Shown in pieces: positions 28,802 to 39,397 of a DNA stretch of 49,577 nucleotides (position 1 is its first letter; every line of letters begins with the position of its first letter). Location: contig AVPN01000507.1 in the NCBI GenBank assembly GCA_000695325.1, positions 1 to 49,577 of the forward strand. The letters are read 5' to 3'. This stretch comes from Pleurobrachia bachei (lineage: Eukaryota > Ctenophora > Tentaculata > Cydippida > Pleurobrachiidae). The translations under genes were made by a program, and so were the position numbers. The notes below the pieces were generated by a model. It was not told the DNA's origin. It did no database searches and worked only from the letters and a program-made list of their open reading frames with translations.

Positions 28802-29152
28802 AAACAACCTGAGGGGATAATTTCAGACAAGCTAAAACAACTGACAAAACTCAACATTAAGGGAAAGGTGCCTAACACAGACGTTGGAAAACAGATGAAA
28901 ATAGGGATTATATATAGAGAGAGTAATTTTAGTACCACAGCACATTTATGGCGTATAAGATAATTGATGTATAAGAGCAAATAATTGACAATATATTCAA
29001 GATTTTCAAGGAAATATAGTATTTCTATGAGATTCTAATTTCTATGCCCGCGAATTTAGTTATATTAAAAGACCTAAATAGAATCATTAACACTAACCCT
29101 ACCACTACATTATAGTATATGTACAGATAACGAGAGGAGGAAGTGATACAAC

Positions 29153-29290
29153 ATGAATTGCAGTATACAGTACGACAGAGACAGATGTGAGTTTCCAGTA
29201 GACCTCATAATGAGAGTTGCCTTGATCATGGCCATAATATACTGTCTAATGATTATAATTAAATGTGTGATTGACTGTTCCTACATTTAG
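29153..29290 (+). CDS. Possible 45-residue membrane microprotein from intron retention in X
   Basis: Starting at the X ATG and reading through the intron, the frame stops at TAG 29288-29290, which is also the splice acceptor. It encodes a Cys-containing peptide with one hydrophobic helix. The left duplicate (26109-26246) keeps the frame, with only a synonymous change seen. It may be an alternative product or chance. Confidence 0.3.
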   Translation: MNCSIQYDRDRCEFPVDLIMRVALIMAIIYCLMIIIKCVIDCSYI

Positions 29291-29955
29291 GTGAGAGATC
29301 TGATAACGAACAGGAAATAGAAAGTAAAAGGGTGATAAATATGCACATAACGGTGACAGCCTGGGAAGTTATTGGTACCCAGGACGAACAGCAATATGAG
29401 GCTATCGTCCTTAATTGTGGACCGGAGGGAAGTGCAATGTTAATAAACGGGAATATGCGACAAAGGTTCCGAGGCACAACGATATTTGCTAAGCCGTTAC
29501 GTAATAATATGATTACTGGATATCAATATGTAATGATGTACGAACGACTATTTGAAGTAGGATTTAAGCAATTTACTTATAAGTATATTACTAATTGGTT
29601 TTACCTAATTATTAAAGAATTTAAGTGGTTGAATGACGAGGGAATAGGTATAGTAATAACACCAGAAAACCATAAGATAAATAACGAATTTGGCATAAAT
29701 AATCGGGGAGAATTACGGTTAAGATTATATTTCAACTTTGGCAACATTACCCAAGGGAAAGAAGCAGAAGTTAATACAAATACAGCTCTAACAATTATAA
29801 GGATAGGAAGTTATATATATTGGAATTATATTGAAAGGGAATTCTTATATGAGTCTTATATTTTGACAAGCATTAAAGACGTAATAGAAGATACAGAACC
29901 GACACTAGAAAAGGTTTTTGGCCTTTTAAATGTTCGACAAATATGGAATGTGTAA
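29153..29955 (+). CDS. Accessory family protein X, intact copy, two exons
   Basis: Exon 1 is 29153-29186 and exon 2 is 29291-29955, with a GTGAGT donor and CTACATTTAG acceptor (104-bp intron, phase 1); 232 residues. The intron is itself open: read unspliced, the same ATG gives a 45-residue peptide with a membrane helix (RVALIMAIIYCLMIIIK). Both copies keep this frame, so alternative products are possible. The spliced protein has acidic N-terminal residues, then THIT/AWEV-like strands, aromatic-rich helices and an LRLRLYFNFGN strand that parallels W and Y. An internal ATG at 29341 could start an unspliced form. Function unknown. Confidence 0.65.
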
Positions 29956-30252
29956 TAGTTATATTATAGTTATATTATAATTGAAGGTAGATTGAATGGT
30001 AATAGAATTATAATCAAGTAGTGTAGCAGTTTGATAAACTGTATTTGGGGCGTTCTGCACCCACAGCAACGTCATAAGAGGGTAATAGTCCGACCTATTC
30101 CGCGATAATCATCACTCGTAATAAGATCACTGTCTCGTGTCTTATTGGGGGAAGATCGCGTACACGAAATGATCGCGTGAATGATCACGTAAATACGTGG
30201 TCTCCGCTCTATCAAATTAATTAACTTATTTCAATTGTTATAGATAGTATGG
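29956..30252 (+). other. Spacer after X, duplicate of 584-880
   Basis: It carries the same GATCRCGT cluster and ends at the seam just after an ATGG that would start gene Y, but the sequence then jumps into X. No gene. Confidence 0.4.
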
Positions 30253-30253
30253 T

Positions 30254-30835
30254 GGTACCCAGGACGAACAGCAATATGAGGCTATCGTCCTTAATTGTGG
30301 ACCGGAGGGAAGTGCAATGTTAATAAACGGGAATATGCGACAAAGGTTCCGAGGCACAACGATATTTGCTAAGCCGTTACGTAATAATATGATTACTGGA
30401 TATCAATATGTAATGATGTACGAACGACTATTTGAAGTAGGATTTAAGCAATTTACTTATAAGTATATTACTAATTGGTTTTACCTAATTATTAAAGAAT
30501 TTAAGTGGTTGAATGACGAGGGAATAGGTATAGTAATAACACCAGAAAACCATAAGATAAATAACGAATTTGGCATAAATAATCGGGGAGAATTACGGTT
30601 AAGATTATATTTCAACTTTGGCAACATTACCCAAGGGAAAGAAGCAGAAGTTAATACAAATACAGCTCTAACAATTATAAGGATAGGAAGTTATATATAT
30701 TGGAATTATATTGAAAGGGAATTCTTATATGAGTCTTATATTTTGACAAGCATTAAAGACGTAATAGAAGATACAGAACCGACACTAGAAAAGGTTTTTG
30801 GCCTTTTAAATGTTCGACAAATATGGAATGTGTAA
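30254..30835 (+). pseudogene. 5'-truncated X fragment after the 880-bp duplication
   Basis: It has the same 3' coding part as 2-583 and 29374-29955 with no visible change, but it lacks exon 1 and the first part of exon 2 because the seam at 30252/30253 cuts it. If the seam is an assembly error this fragment does not exist in the genome. Confidence 0.7.
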
Positions 30836-31128
30836 TAGTTATATTATAGTTATATTATAATTGAAGGTAGATTGAATGGTAATAGAATTATAATCAAGTA
30901 GTGTAGCAGTTTGATAAACTGTATTTGGGGCGTTCTGCACCCACAGCAACGTCATAAGAGGGTAATAGTCCGACCTATTCCGCGATAATCATCACTCGTA
31001 ATAAGATCACTGTCTCGTGTCTTATTGGGGGAAGATCGCGTACACGAAATGATCGCGTGAATGATCACGTAAATACGTGGTCTCCGCTCTATCAAATTAA
31101 TTAACTTATTTCAATTGTTATAGATAGT

Positions 31129-31913
31129 ATGGATACAAAGGACGGAAAGTCAACAATGAAAATAAAAGAAGAAGGGAAGGAGTCTGTTTGGTTTAAAACT
31201 ACAAACAAAGAATGGGGCGTAACAGGAATGGCGATAATTGGTGGAAAGCCGAGAATGTCCAGGTAAAATTAATCACAAATAAGGTTAACTAGCAAAACAT
31301 ATAGATGATAACTTAAATTAAAACAACACTAACCCCCTACAGGGTAGTAGATAAGTTCTATGAAGTGAGGTATAGAAGAGAAGAACTAAGAAATGGGCCT
31401 CGATTCTGGTATCCAAATGGGGCATTTGTCAAGCAAAAGGGTAAACGCTACTTGACAGGAAATCAAACGATTGACGATGGAATAGTTGGCGAATACGAGT
31501 GGGCATGGCCGTGTGATAAAAAGTTCTCATTTGAAAGAGTGTTCTACTGGTGGTGCAGGGTGATGGATAAAATGTATGATTTGTGGATCTACGGTGTCGT
31601 GCTGGTGGAAGAGATAAAACCAGAACAGCTATTAAAAACAAAAGACTGCAGTTTTTTGAGAATAACCGGGTATGGCAACTTTGATGAGACATACTATTAT
31701 CCGGGCATCACTAATGAATTATCAAAAGTCGGTGCCAAGAATGTGATAAAATTGTTAAGATATGTAATGACCGACAAGCTAGAGTCAGCTTGGAAAGTAA
31801 CAGGGCTGAAATATTTGGAAAATTTTGAAACAACCGAGGGCATGAGCATGGACGATTTATGGAACGTTTATAGAAGTGATTCTAGCACTGCAATATTAAA
31901 GAGTGTACTATAG
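31129..31913 (+). CDS. Accessory protein Y, right copy, two exons
   Basis: Exons 31129-31262 and 31343-31913; sequence indistinguishable from 877-1661. In this copy the gene has its complete upstream acceptor and lies in the proposed full element between X and the F-box gene. Confidence 0.7.
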
Positions 31914-31932
31914 TTGTGTTGGTGATAAAAGT

Positions 31933-32427
31933 ATGGAATCGCGAGAAATCATAAAATTACCATTGGAAATATGGATAATTATTATGAAATATGTGGCCAA
32001 TAAAGGTCAACTGAGATTGGTTAACAAGTATATGTACAGTTTAATTGACAAAGAGTGTGAAATTAATGTGAATTGTATATCTTACAAATTAAAGATGCCG
32101 ATTAAATTAATTAAAACAATAATTCCAATGTACATACCGTTTAACTGCTTAAAAGGAAGTGAGTATTTCGTTACAGAGTGGCTAATGAAGTTAGTGGAAA
32201 GAGACAAAACCAGTCAGAAAATGCAGAGCAGGAACTATAGATATAACGAACCTCTAAGTTTCTCAGAGTGGGGGAAAATATATTATGGAGGTTTAAGAGA
32301 ATATATGAAGTACCAATCTATTGAGAGAGAACTTGAGAGGGATAAAAAAACCGTGAGAGAAATTAATAATGTGTGTAGAGCATGGAAATGTAAAGTAGTA
32401 AGTTTAGAGATGCAATGGTGGATTTGA
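31933..32427 (+). CDS. F-box-like protein, right copy
   Basis: 164 residues, identical to the product of 1681-2175, again 19 nt after the Y stop. The F-box helix segment LPLEIWIIIMKYV lies at about residues 8-20. Confidence 0.62.
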   Translation: MESREIIKLPLEIWIIIMKYVANKGQLRLVNKYMYSLIDKECEINVNCISYKLKMPIKLIKTIIPMYIPFNCLKGSEYFVTEWLMKLVERDKTSQKMQSRNYRYNEPLSFSEWGKIYYGGLREYMKYQSIERELERDKKTVREINNVCRAWKCKVVSLEMQWWI

Positions 32428-32446
32428 ATTTTTGGGCCTGGCAAGG

Positions 32447-32542
32447 CCCCGACCCGAGAATAACCAAACTGGACCGCTATTTATATGACGTATTGCAATC
32501 ACACACAACGGGTGATCAAATTTGATCTGATCTCGGGTCGGG
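32447..32542 (+). promoter_or_regulatory. Inverted repeat upstream of gag, right copy
   Basis: The 12-bp arms are 32448-32459 and 32531-32542, with the inner palindrome GATCAAATTTGATC, as in the left copy. Confidence 0.45.
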
Positions 32543-32607
32543 TGGCGAAGGAATCGCGAGTATTTATGAATATATATATTAACTAACACACTTAATCGTT
32601 TAGCAAT

Positions 32608-35412
32608 ATGTCAGCAGCCGACACAGCCCTAGCCCTAAAGGAAGCAAGCGAGACGATTGACGCGACTCGGAAGGAGCTAGCAGCACAAGAAGAGAAAGTG
32701 ACAACAATAACTAATAAGTATAGCGCGCTAAAGTTGAAATATAATTCACTAAAGCAGGAAGCAGACAATCTCAAGAAAGGGAACGAGGAATTGAGAAAAG
32801 AGCTACAACACCAATCAGGTAAATTAGATGAACTCAATAGTAGAGTGGAACAACTAGTAGAACAAGGAGATTTGGAGGCCAACAAAAACGTTGACCTAAG
32901 GAGGAGGTTGGAGAATTATAAACAACAAGCTGGGGAGGAGACAGCAAGAGAAGAAGCATGGCAGGAACGGAGTGAACAATGGAATAATCTTAAAGAAGAG
33001 AAAAACGAAATGATAAGTAAATTAAACAGTGAAAACGTACAGTTAAGGGCTATCCAACGTGATTTACAAGCTGAAGCAGAACGAATGAAGTTTGAAATTA
33101 CGGAGTCAGCAAAACAAGCTATTTCCGAAAAAGCTAGATTAGTTAGACAGATAACTGGGTTTGAAGAAGAAAGGAGTGCAGTGACCATGGAGTTCAACTC
33201 CATACAGAGTCGACTGAACGAATGTAATTATGAAAATGAGCAACGTAAGGGCCATATATCTAAACTAGAGAACCTACTTAACAAGGAAAAGGGCGATAAG
33301 TTATGGACAGAAAAACAAATGGGGGCACTGAATAGTGAATACCTCGATCTAGCTGATAAGTATAAGACTTTAGAGATCAAATACACTCGGCTAAGAAATA
33401 AAAATGAAGAACTAAAGCAGTTAACTAAAGCCCTAAAACAGTTATGTGAGGAACTTAAAGGATCCCTGAAAAATAGAGATGTAGACGTGGAGACCATATT
33501 TGAAAGAGTAGACCAGGCGCAACTATTGAATGACAGTATGGCAGAAGTGCCACCTGAGGATATAGTAGGTGCTATAAAACGAGACAGGACTAGGACTACA
33601 TATGAACTGATAATGGAACCAGAGGGAAATAAAAATGATAGACATATAAGCTTTAAATTAGAGACTCTGGATAAAGAATTAAGTAACGCGGAAGAGGACC
33701 AAAGGCAGACAGACTTGGTCGAGGAAATTATGGACGTTCCCGACATCAACCAAGAAAATCTGGGCGCCCTAATTAGCGATATAGCTATAGAAAACACACA
33801 AGATACCACAACACAATATGCACACACACAGAATATGGAAACACAAGACACCGAAACACAAGACACAGAAACACAAGACACTAAAACACAAGATACAGAG
33901 GTAACTACTGACATTAATACAGGAATTCAGAATGGTAGTACAACCGTAAGCATCATTAGTGACATCACAAACTATAGGGAAGCAAAACAAGATGATGACG
34001 AGGTGAACAAATCTACAGAAGGGGAGGAAGAAGGTAAGGAGGACTTACTGAACGTTTCTTTAATAGACAACATGAATCGAATGTCCATATCGACAGCCCT
34101 AGAAATGAGCAAAACACCATATAGTGATACTACATTCAAATCCAGGAAAGAAAGAGAGAGACAAAAAGCAAATAGTGAGACTATTAATGCTATAAAAGAG
34201 TATCCATGTCGGAAACCAGCAATATTTAAACCAGGGGGTGGTATTACAATTAAGAACTATCTTAGGATCTTTGATAACTACTGTAATGCAGCGAACATAG
34301 TAGATGATAAGAAAAGGCTAGATATTCTATTCACATTCCTATCACCCGAAGCGCAAATGAAAGCAGAAACAATGGGAGTGAGGCTTGAAGAAATAACACA
34401 AACGACAGACATTACGGAAATTCGAGAAAAACTATTGGTCGCACTTACTGACCATAGCGACACGGCAAATGCAAAGGTTAAGCTATTAAACGCCAGCCAG
34501 AAGAATGATGAATCAATGTCAGATTACGCGACACGATTAAAGTTATTGGCAAATCAGGCCTACGTAGATACCAAGAAGGACCGAGTTAAAGAGGAAATAC
34601 TATATGACAAATTTGTCACGGGTATTAACGATAGAACACTAGCGGTACAGATACAGCTTCAGAAGCCCAAAACTTTTCAACAGGCACTTACGTTAGCAAT
34701 GGAGCTGGAAGCGTCATTAGTGAGTCGACAAGATAATGATAGGAGAAGAGAAGTAGAAGACATAATGGAGATAAGTCAAAGCAATAACAATAATACGCAA
34801 ACACGGGGTGAGAATCCAGGACAAAACAGACAGCAGAATACCAGGCCGACATTCAACCCTGATATAGAATGTTATAGGTGCGGCAAACTAGGACACATTA
34901 GGAGGGACTGCACAGTGATACTACAGTGCAAGAGATGTGGTAAATCCGGTCATATTACGGAGCAGTGTTACTTGTTAAAAGTAGCAACGAATGTTAGGGA
35001 CATACCTCGCTTCAATAATAATCGTAATTGGAGTCAGAATCAGGGTCGGCCACAAAATAATTGGCAGCCAGGCCAATACCAACCACAACAAAATTGGAAT
35101 CAAAGGAACAGACCTCAGTATAATGGGGCCAATAACCAAACCCCATGGCAAAGCAGACCTAACTGGAACAATAATAACCAGCAATGGGGCCGGTCTAACA
35201 CATATAACGGTGGTTCATCTAGAGGGACATGGCAAAATAGACCATGGACTAATCAAGGGAGGAATGTACAAAACAACGGACAGAATAACAGGAATAGACA
35301 AGGCGGCAAAGAAGAGGAATGGACTGCACGGTTCCTAGACGAACGAGGGCAAGCGATAAATAATTTGAGAGAGAAATATATGGAAGGAGAAACAGGGAGT
35401 CAAAATTTTTAG
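32608..35412 (+). CDS. gag: Gag polyprotein, right copy
   Basis: 934 residues, identical to the left copy: N-terminal coiled coil, TQDTE repeats, capsid region, two CCHC knuckles, Asn/Gln/Trp-rich tail. This is the gag of the LTR-to-LTR element 13421-44945. Confidence 0.93.
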   Translation: MSAADTALALKEASETIDATRKELAAQEEKVTTITNKYSALKLKYNSLKQEADNLKKGNEELRKELQHQSGKLDELNSRVEQLVEQGDLEANKNVDLRRRLENYKQQAGEETAREEAWQERSEQWNNLKEEKNEMISKLNSENVQLRAIQRDLQAEAERMKFEITESAKQAISEKARLVRQITGFEEERSAVTMEFNSIQSRLNECNYENEQRKGHISKLENLLNKEKGDKLWTEKQMGALNSEYLDLADKYKTLEIKYTRLRNKNEELKQLTKALKQLCEELKGSLKNRDVDVETIFERVDQAQLLNDSMAEVPPEDIVGAIKRDRTRTTYELIMEPEGNKNDRHISFKLETLDKELSNAEEDQRQTDLVEEIMDVPDINQENLGALISDIAIENTQDTTTQYAHTQNMETQDTETQDTETQDTKTQDTEVTTDINTGIQNGSTTVSIISDITNYREAKQDDDEVNKSTEGEEEGKEDLLNVSLIDNMNRMSISTALEMSKTPYSDTTFKSRKERERQKANSETINAIKEYPCRKPAIFKPGGGITIKNYLRIFDNYCNAANIVDDKKRLDILFTFLSPEAQMKAETMGVRLEEITQTTDITEIREKLLVALTDHSDTANAKVKLLNASQKNDESMSDYATRLKLLANQAYVDTKKDRVKEEILYDKFVTGINDRTLAVQIQLQKPKTFQQALTLAMELEASLVSRQDNDRRREVEDIMEISQSNNNNTQTRGENPGQNRQQNTRPTFNPDIECYRCGKLGHIRRDCTVILQCKRCGKSGHITEQCYLLKVATNVRDIPRFNNNRNWSQNQGRPQNNWQPGQYQPQQNWNQRNRPQYNGANNQTPWQSRPNWNNNNQQWGRSNTYNGGSSRGTWQNRPWTNQGRNVQNNGQNNRNRQGGKEEEWTARFLDERGQAINNLREKYMEGETGSQNF

Positions 35413-35447
35413 ATGGGGTCTCTGAGCATGATGAGGACTCAGGGACC
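35403..35447 (+). promoter_or_regulatory. -1 frameshift signal, right copy
   Basis: Slippery A AAT TTT at 35403-35409, gag stop at 35410-35412, and 10-bp stem arms at 35417-35426 and 35438-35447. Confidence 0.85.
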
Positions 35448-38400
35448 GAGAACACGGAACTAGTTAATGTGTCTAGTGGATATTTAAATATTCCCGTTAT
35501 CATACAAGGTATCGGTAAAGTGTTCGGTCTAATTGACACAGGCAGCAAGTCAAGCATAATAAGTGCTAATATAGTAAGAGATAAATCGAAATTAGCACAC
35601 TCTAGTGTGATGTTGAAAGGCGCAAATGGATCAAACATAACAAATTATGGTAGAATAGAGGAATTGAATATTAACATAGATGGGACAGACTTTAGCACAC
35701 CAATATTAGTAGCAAGCATAGAACAACCACTTATCCTGGGAATAGAATTCTTAAAACAATATAAATTCAGTGTAGACTGTGATAAGCTTGAAATACGGAA
35801 CGAAAAATTAAGGGTCCCATTGACGACAAGTCGAGACATAAAAAGAAGGTCAGAAATATATAATATAGAAGCAGTAACAATAAACAAGAACACACGCATA
35901 AGATGCAAAATAAAGGATGACATGAAACTGCCTGGCACATTTATATTATATCCAAACCAATGGTGTACCGCATCAGGCAAAACAGAGGCGTACATCTGTA
36001 ACATAACAGAAAATGAATTTGAAATGGAGGCAGAACATGACGGGATATATCCGATAGAGATAGGAAAAAACCAACCTCTCGCATATATCGAAGATTTTAA
36101 ACTGCCCAAGGTAGAACAGAAGGAGGTCGCAGATGATTTGGAGGAAATTTATAAGTTAATGAACATCGAGGGGAATGGAAACATAAACGAAGCCGAAAAG
36201 AAGCAACTAAAGACGCTGATAAAAGAATATCAAGACATATTTAGTACTACGCCCATTGATATAGGAGTGTGCACACTATATAACCACAAGATTAAACTTA
36301 AGGAGGACAAGGTAATAAGGATACCACCACGACCGATTCCAAGTCTGGTTTTTGAGAGATTAAAAGTACTAATCCTGGAAATGCTCGAGGCCGGGATTTT
36401 GGAACATTCAGATAGTGATTTTAATAGCCCCATCGTACCGGTCAAAAAGCCGAGCAAACCGGGACAAACTGAGCCACAGTATAGATTTTGTCTAGACTTT
36501 AGAGCGCTAAACGATAACACTAAAATGTCCGAATACCCTTTACCAAGGATTAATGAGTTACAGACAGTATTTGGAGGTGCTAAGTATTATTCTTCCTGTG
36601 ACCTGGCATCATCCTTCTACCAGGTACCTTTAGCAGAAGAAAGCAGGGATTGTACAACGTTTAGAATCATCGGATTAGGAACATATAGACTAACAAGAAT
36701 GGTACAAGGGGCAAAGAATAGCGCGTTCGCCATGCAGAACGTAATGGATAGGGTATTTGAGGGAATCGAGAGAGGAACGGTTAAATGCTATATAGATGAT
36801 ATATTATCAGCAGCAGACACAGTGGAGGCAGCACTGGATAAACTACGACTAATATTTGAGAGATTGAGATGGGCTAATTTAAAATTGTCAGCAAAGAAAT
36901 GTTATTTACTACAGTCATCGATAACTTTTTGTGGAGTCAAATTAACGCAAAAAGGGATAGAGGTAAACAAAGCGAAAATTCAAGCAATTCAGGAAATGGC
37001 GATACCAAAGACAAAGAAACAGGTCCAGTCGTTTCTGGGAGCAGCCAATTTTTGGAGAAAATTTATAAATAAACATGCAGAATATGCAAAGGGTCTCACT
37101 GAAACATTGAAATCACAACCATTCAAAATGACTAAGGAAGCTATAGAATCATTTACTAAACTGAAGGAATGCCTTACGAAGGCACCAATTTTAGGATACC
37201 CTAATGAGGAAGGGAAATTCATCCTAGATTGCGACGCAAGTGACTTTTGTATTGGAGCATGTCTAAGTCAAGAGCAAGGGGACGAGACTAAACCTATAGC
37301 ATATGCATCTAAATGTCTGGGACCCTCAGAGATAAAATGGGCGGTTTTCAGAAAAGAGTTTTATGCTATATACTTCTTTGTAAATAAATTCAGGTGGTAC
37401 CTATTTGGAAGGAAATTCACGGTCAATACGGATCACAAGGGATTAACATTTGAAAGAGCCCTTAATAAAAGGACAAGTCATGACGTCCTACTTAGATGGG
37501 CATTAGAATTGTCTACCTTTGAATTCGATATAATATATAAGAAGGGCAGTGAAAACAACAACGCAGACATGTTATCGCGGTTACCACACACTAGCGACGA
37601 ATATTATGACTTCTTTGTGGAGAATATAATTGCCCAAAGCAAAAGGCATGCATTACCATTGAAATATAAGAAGGCAGAATTAGACAAATTTGAAGAAGAG
37701 AATCATAATGATAATACCGAGATCCTAAACGAAGTGAATATAGATTTGCCCACTACGGAGAATCTGCACATCATTGAGCTGGCCAGGAAACCTGTAGAGA
37801 TTATAGAGGCACAGAAGAAAGACGAGACGATTCAGACAGTGGTACAATGGATAACAAATAATTTGACAGTAGAGAAACCGAACACATTACCATTGGAATT
37901 ACGGCAGTATCATGCAAAACGAGGATTACTGAAAGTAAAAGACGGCATACTATTAAGGTTATACATTAACACAAAAACCAACGCAGCAAGTGAACTAATA
38001 TGTGTCCCAAAATCAGAGATAGAAAAAGTAGTTAAGCAGACGCATGAGCTACATAACAGACATATGGGGTCAACGAAAACATTACATGCAGTTAGGGAGA
38101 ATTTCTATTTTCCCAATATGAAAGAACGTGTGGAGGGAATCGTACAGACATGCATGGTATGTTTTAAAGTGAATGTATCCAGATCGCCTAAGGATATACC
38201 AAAAATGGGGGGCGAGGTTTATAATTACCCCAATATCATGATTTCAACTGACATTTTACAAGTTAGCAAAGAAAATGACTATGGAAAGGTGCTGGTAACT
38301 ATAGATAGCTTCTCTAAATGGACTGCGATTAGTATTTTAAGAAAAGGTACTGCAAAAGAAGTAGCTAAAGCCCTCCTGAAAGATTGGATTAGCATACATG

Positions 38401-39263
38401 GAGTGCCAGTATACATAAAATCAGACAACGGGAAGTGCTTCAAAGAGGCAGAACTTATTAAGGAATTATGGCGTGTCTTAGGGGTAGAGACTAGGTATAC
38501 TAGTCCATACAATCCAAGGGCAAACGGACAAGTAGAAAGAATGAATGGAACGATCTTGCAAATACTTAGAAAGGTGTCAATGAAAAATCCAGAGAAGTGG
38601 AAAAATGCAATCCCATTGATAACTCTAGCAATCAATACAAGTGTCAGCAAAAATACAAATATGACACCTGCAGAATTAATGATGGGCAGAAACATTAAAG
38701 GAATAGACGCGATAACTTTAGGCATACACAGGTCTAATTTTTATCTAGACGGGCATCATTATAAGTCAGAACAATATAAAAAACTATTGAATATCTACGA
38801 AATAGTGGCACAAGAAACGGGGCTACGATGGAAAGCATATAAATCCGCGTATGATATAAACAAAAGGACAACAGCCATAAAGGAAGGAGACAAGGTACTA
38901 GTACACAGACCAATTAAAACACAGAATCTCTATTATAAGCTAGATCATGGATTTCTGGGCCCATTTATAGTGGAAAAAATATACAGCGAACATACAATGC
39001 TCTTAGCGGACCCGACAACTAGAGAAACTAGAATAGAGAATAGGAGTCTTATCAAAAAGATCCCAGACACAATTCGTGAGGAGGCAGAAGGAGAAGATGA
39101 GATGAAGCCACAGGATGATAACGGTGAAAACAACGAAGAAGAAAATATATCAAGCGACGAAGAGACAGAAGAACCTGGGGTGGCGATAGACAACCAAGAG
39201 GAGGGAAAGAGCTACACAAGACGAGGAAGACAGATCAGAGAACCAGAACGATATGGAACTTAA
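35409..39263 (+). CDS. pol: Pol (PR-RT-RH-IN), right copy
   Basis: Identical in translation to 5157-9011, with no stop or frameshift within the frame. DTG, YIDD and integrase D-D-E are all present, so the element has the enzymes for reverse transcription and integration. Confidence 0.95.
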   Translation, partial: LDGVSEHDEDSGTENTELVNVSSGYLNIPVIIQGIGKVFGLIDTGSKSSIISANIVRDKSKLAHSSVMLKGANGSNITNYGRIEELNINIDGTDFSTPILVASIEQPLILGIEFLKQYKFSVDCDKLEIRNEKLRVPLTTSRDIKRRSEIYNIEAVTINKNTRIRCKIKDDMKLPGTFILYPNQWCTASGKTEAYICNITENEFEMEAEHDGIYPIEIGKNQPLAYIEDFKLPKVEQKEVADDLEEIYKLMNIEGNGNINEAEKKQLKTLIKEYQDIFSTTPIDIGVCTLYNHKIKLKEDKVIRIPPRPIPSLVFERLKVLILEMLEAGILEHSDSDFNSPIVPVKKPSKPGQTEPQYRFCLDFRALNDNTKMSEYPLPRINELQTVFGGAKYYSSCDLASSFYQVPLAEESRDCTTFRIIGLGTYRLTRMVQGAKNSAFAMQNVMDRVFEGIERGTVKCYIDDILSAADTVEAALDKLRLIFERLRWANLKLSAKKCYLLQSSITFCGVKLTQKGIEVNKAKIQAIQEMAIPKTKKQVQSFLGAANFWRKFINKHAEYAKGLTETLKSQPFKMTKEAIESFTKLKECLTKAPILGYPNEEGKFILDCDASDFCIGACLSQEQGDETKPIAYASKCLGPSEIKWAVFRKEFYAIYFFVNKFRWYLFGRKFTVNTDHKGLTFERALNKRTSHDVLLRWALELSTFEFDIIYKKGSENNNADMLSRLPHTSDEYYDFFVENIIAQSKRHALPLKYKKAELDKFEEENHNDNTEILNEVNIDLPTTENLHIIELARKPVEIIEAQKKDETIQTVVQWITNNLTVEKPNTLPLELRQYHAKRGLLKVKDGILLRLYINTKTNAASELICVPKSEIEKVVKQTHELHNRHMGSTKTLHAVRENFYFPNMKERVEGIVQTCMVCFKVNVSRSPKDIPKMGGEVYNYPNIMISTDILQVSKENDYGKVLVTIDSFSKWTAISILRKGTAKEVAKALLKDWISIHGVPVYIKSDNGKCFKEAELIKELWRVLGVETRYTSPYNPRANGQVERMNGTILQILRKVSMKNPEKWKNAIPLITLAINTSVSKNTNMTPAELMMGRNIKGIDAITLGIHRSNFYLDGHHYKSEQYKKLLNIYEIVAQETGLRWKAYKSAYDINKRTTAIKEGDKVLVHRPIKTQNLYYKLDHGFLGPFIVEKIYSEHTMLLADPTTRETRIENRSLIKKIPDTIREEAEGEDEMKPQDDNGENNEEENISSDEETEEPGVAIDNQEEGKSYTRRGRQIREPERYGT

Positions 39264-39397
39264 GACATATAGAATCTGATATAATATTTATTACTGTGTA
39301 TTTATGTAAAATTAATGTGTAACTATTTATCAATTATAATTAAGATACTGATATTATGTTATTATTTTAGAATGAATGAGATGGCTAAAACAAGGCA

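Larger units (their letters stand above)
23713..29803 (+). repeat. 3-kb tandem duplication (23713-26759 and 26760-29803)
   Basis: The two units differ by scattered substitutions and a few small indels (offset 3047 at the left end, 3044 at the right), so this duplication is older than the perfect repeats. The breakpoint joins the X coding region (ending TTATAAGGA) to the middle of TENT-A (CATATAGCC). The result is intact TENT-A, duplicated TENT-B and one intact X, with a chimeric junction between. Confidence 0.9.
29373..31132 (+). repeat. 880-bp perfect tandem duplication (29373-30252 and 30253-31132; also 1-880)
   Basis: The 3' part of gene X and the following spacer up to the start of gene Y occur twice head to tail with no visible difference. 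The first unit ends just after the ATG of gene Y, so the 30249 start codon leads back into X sequence. The unit length equals the overlap expected when a circular contig is written with an untrimmed end. Alternatively it is a recent real tandem duplication. Confidence 0.9.
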
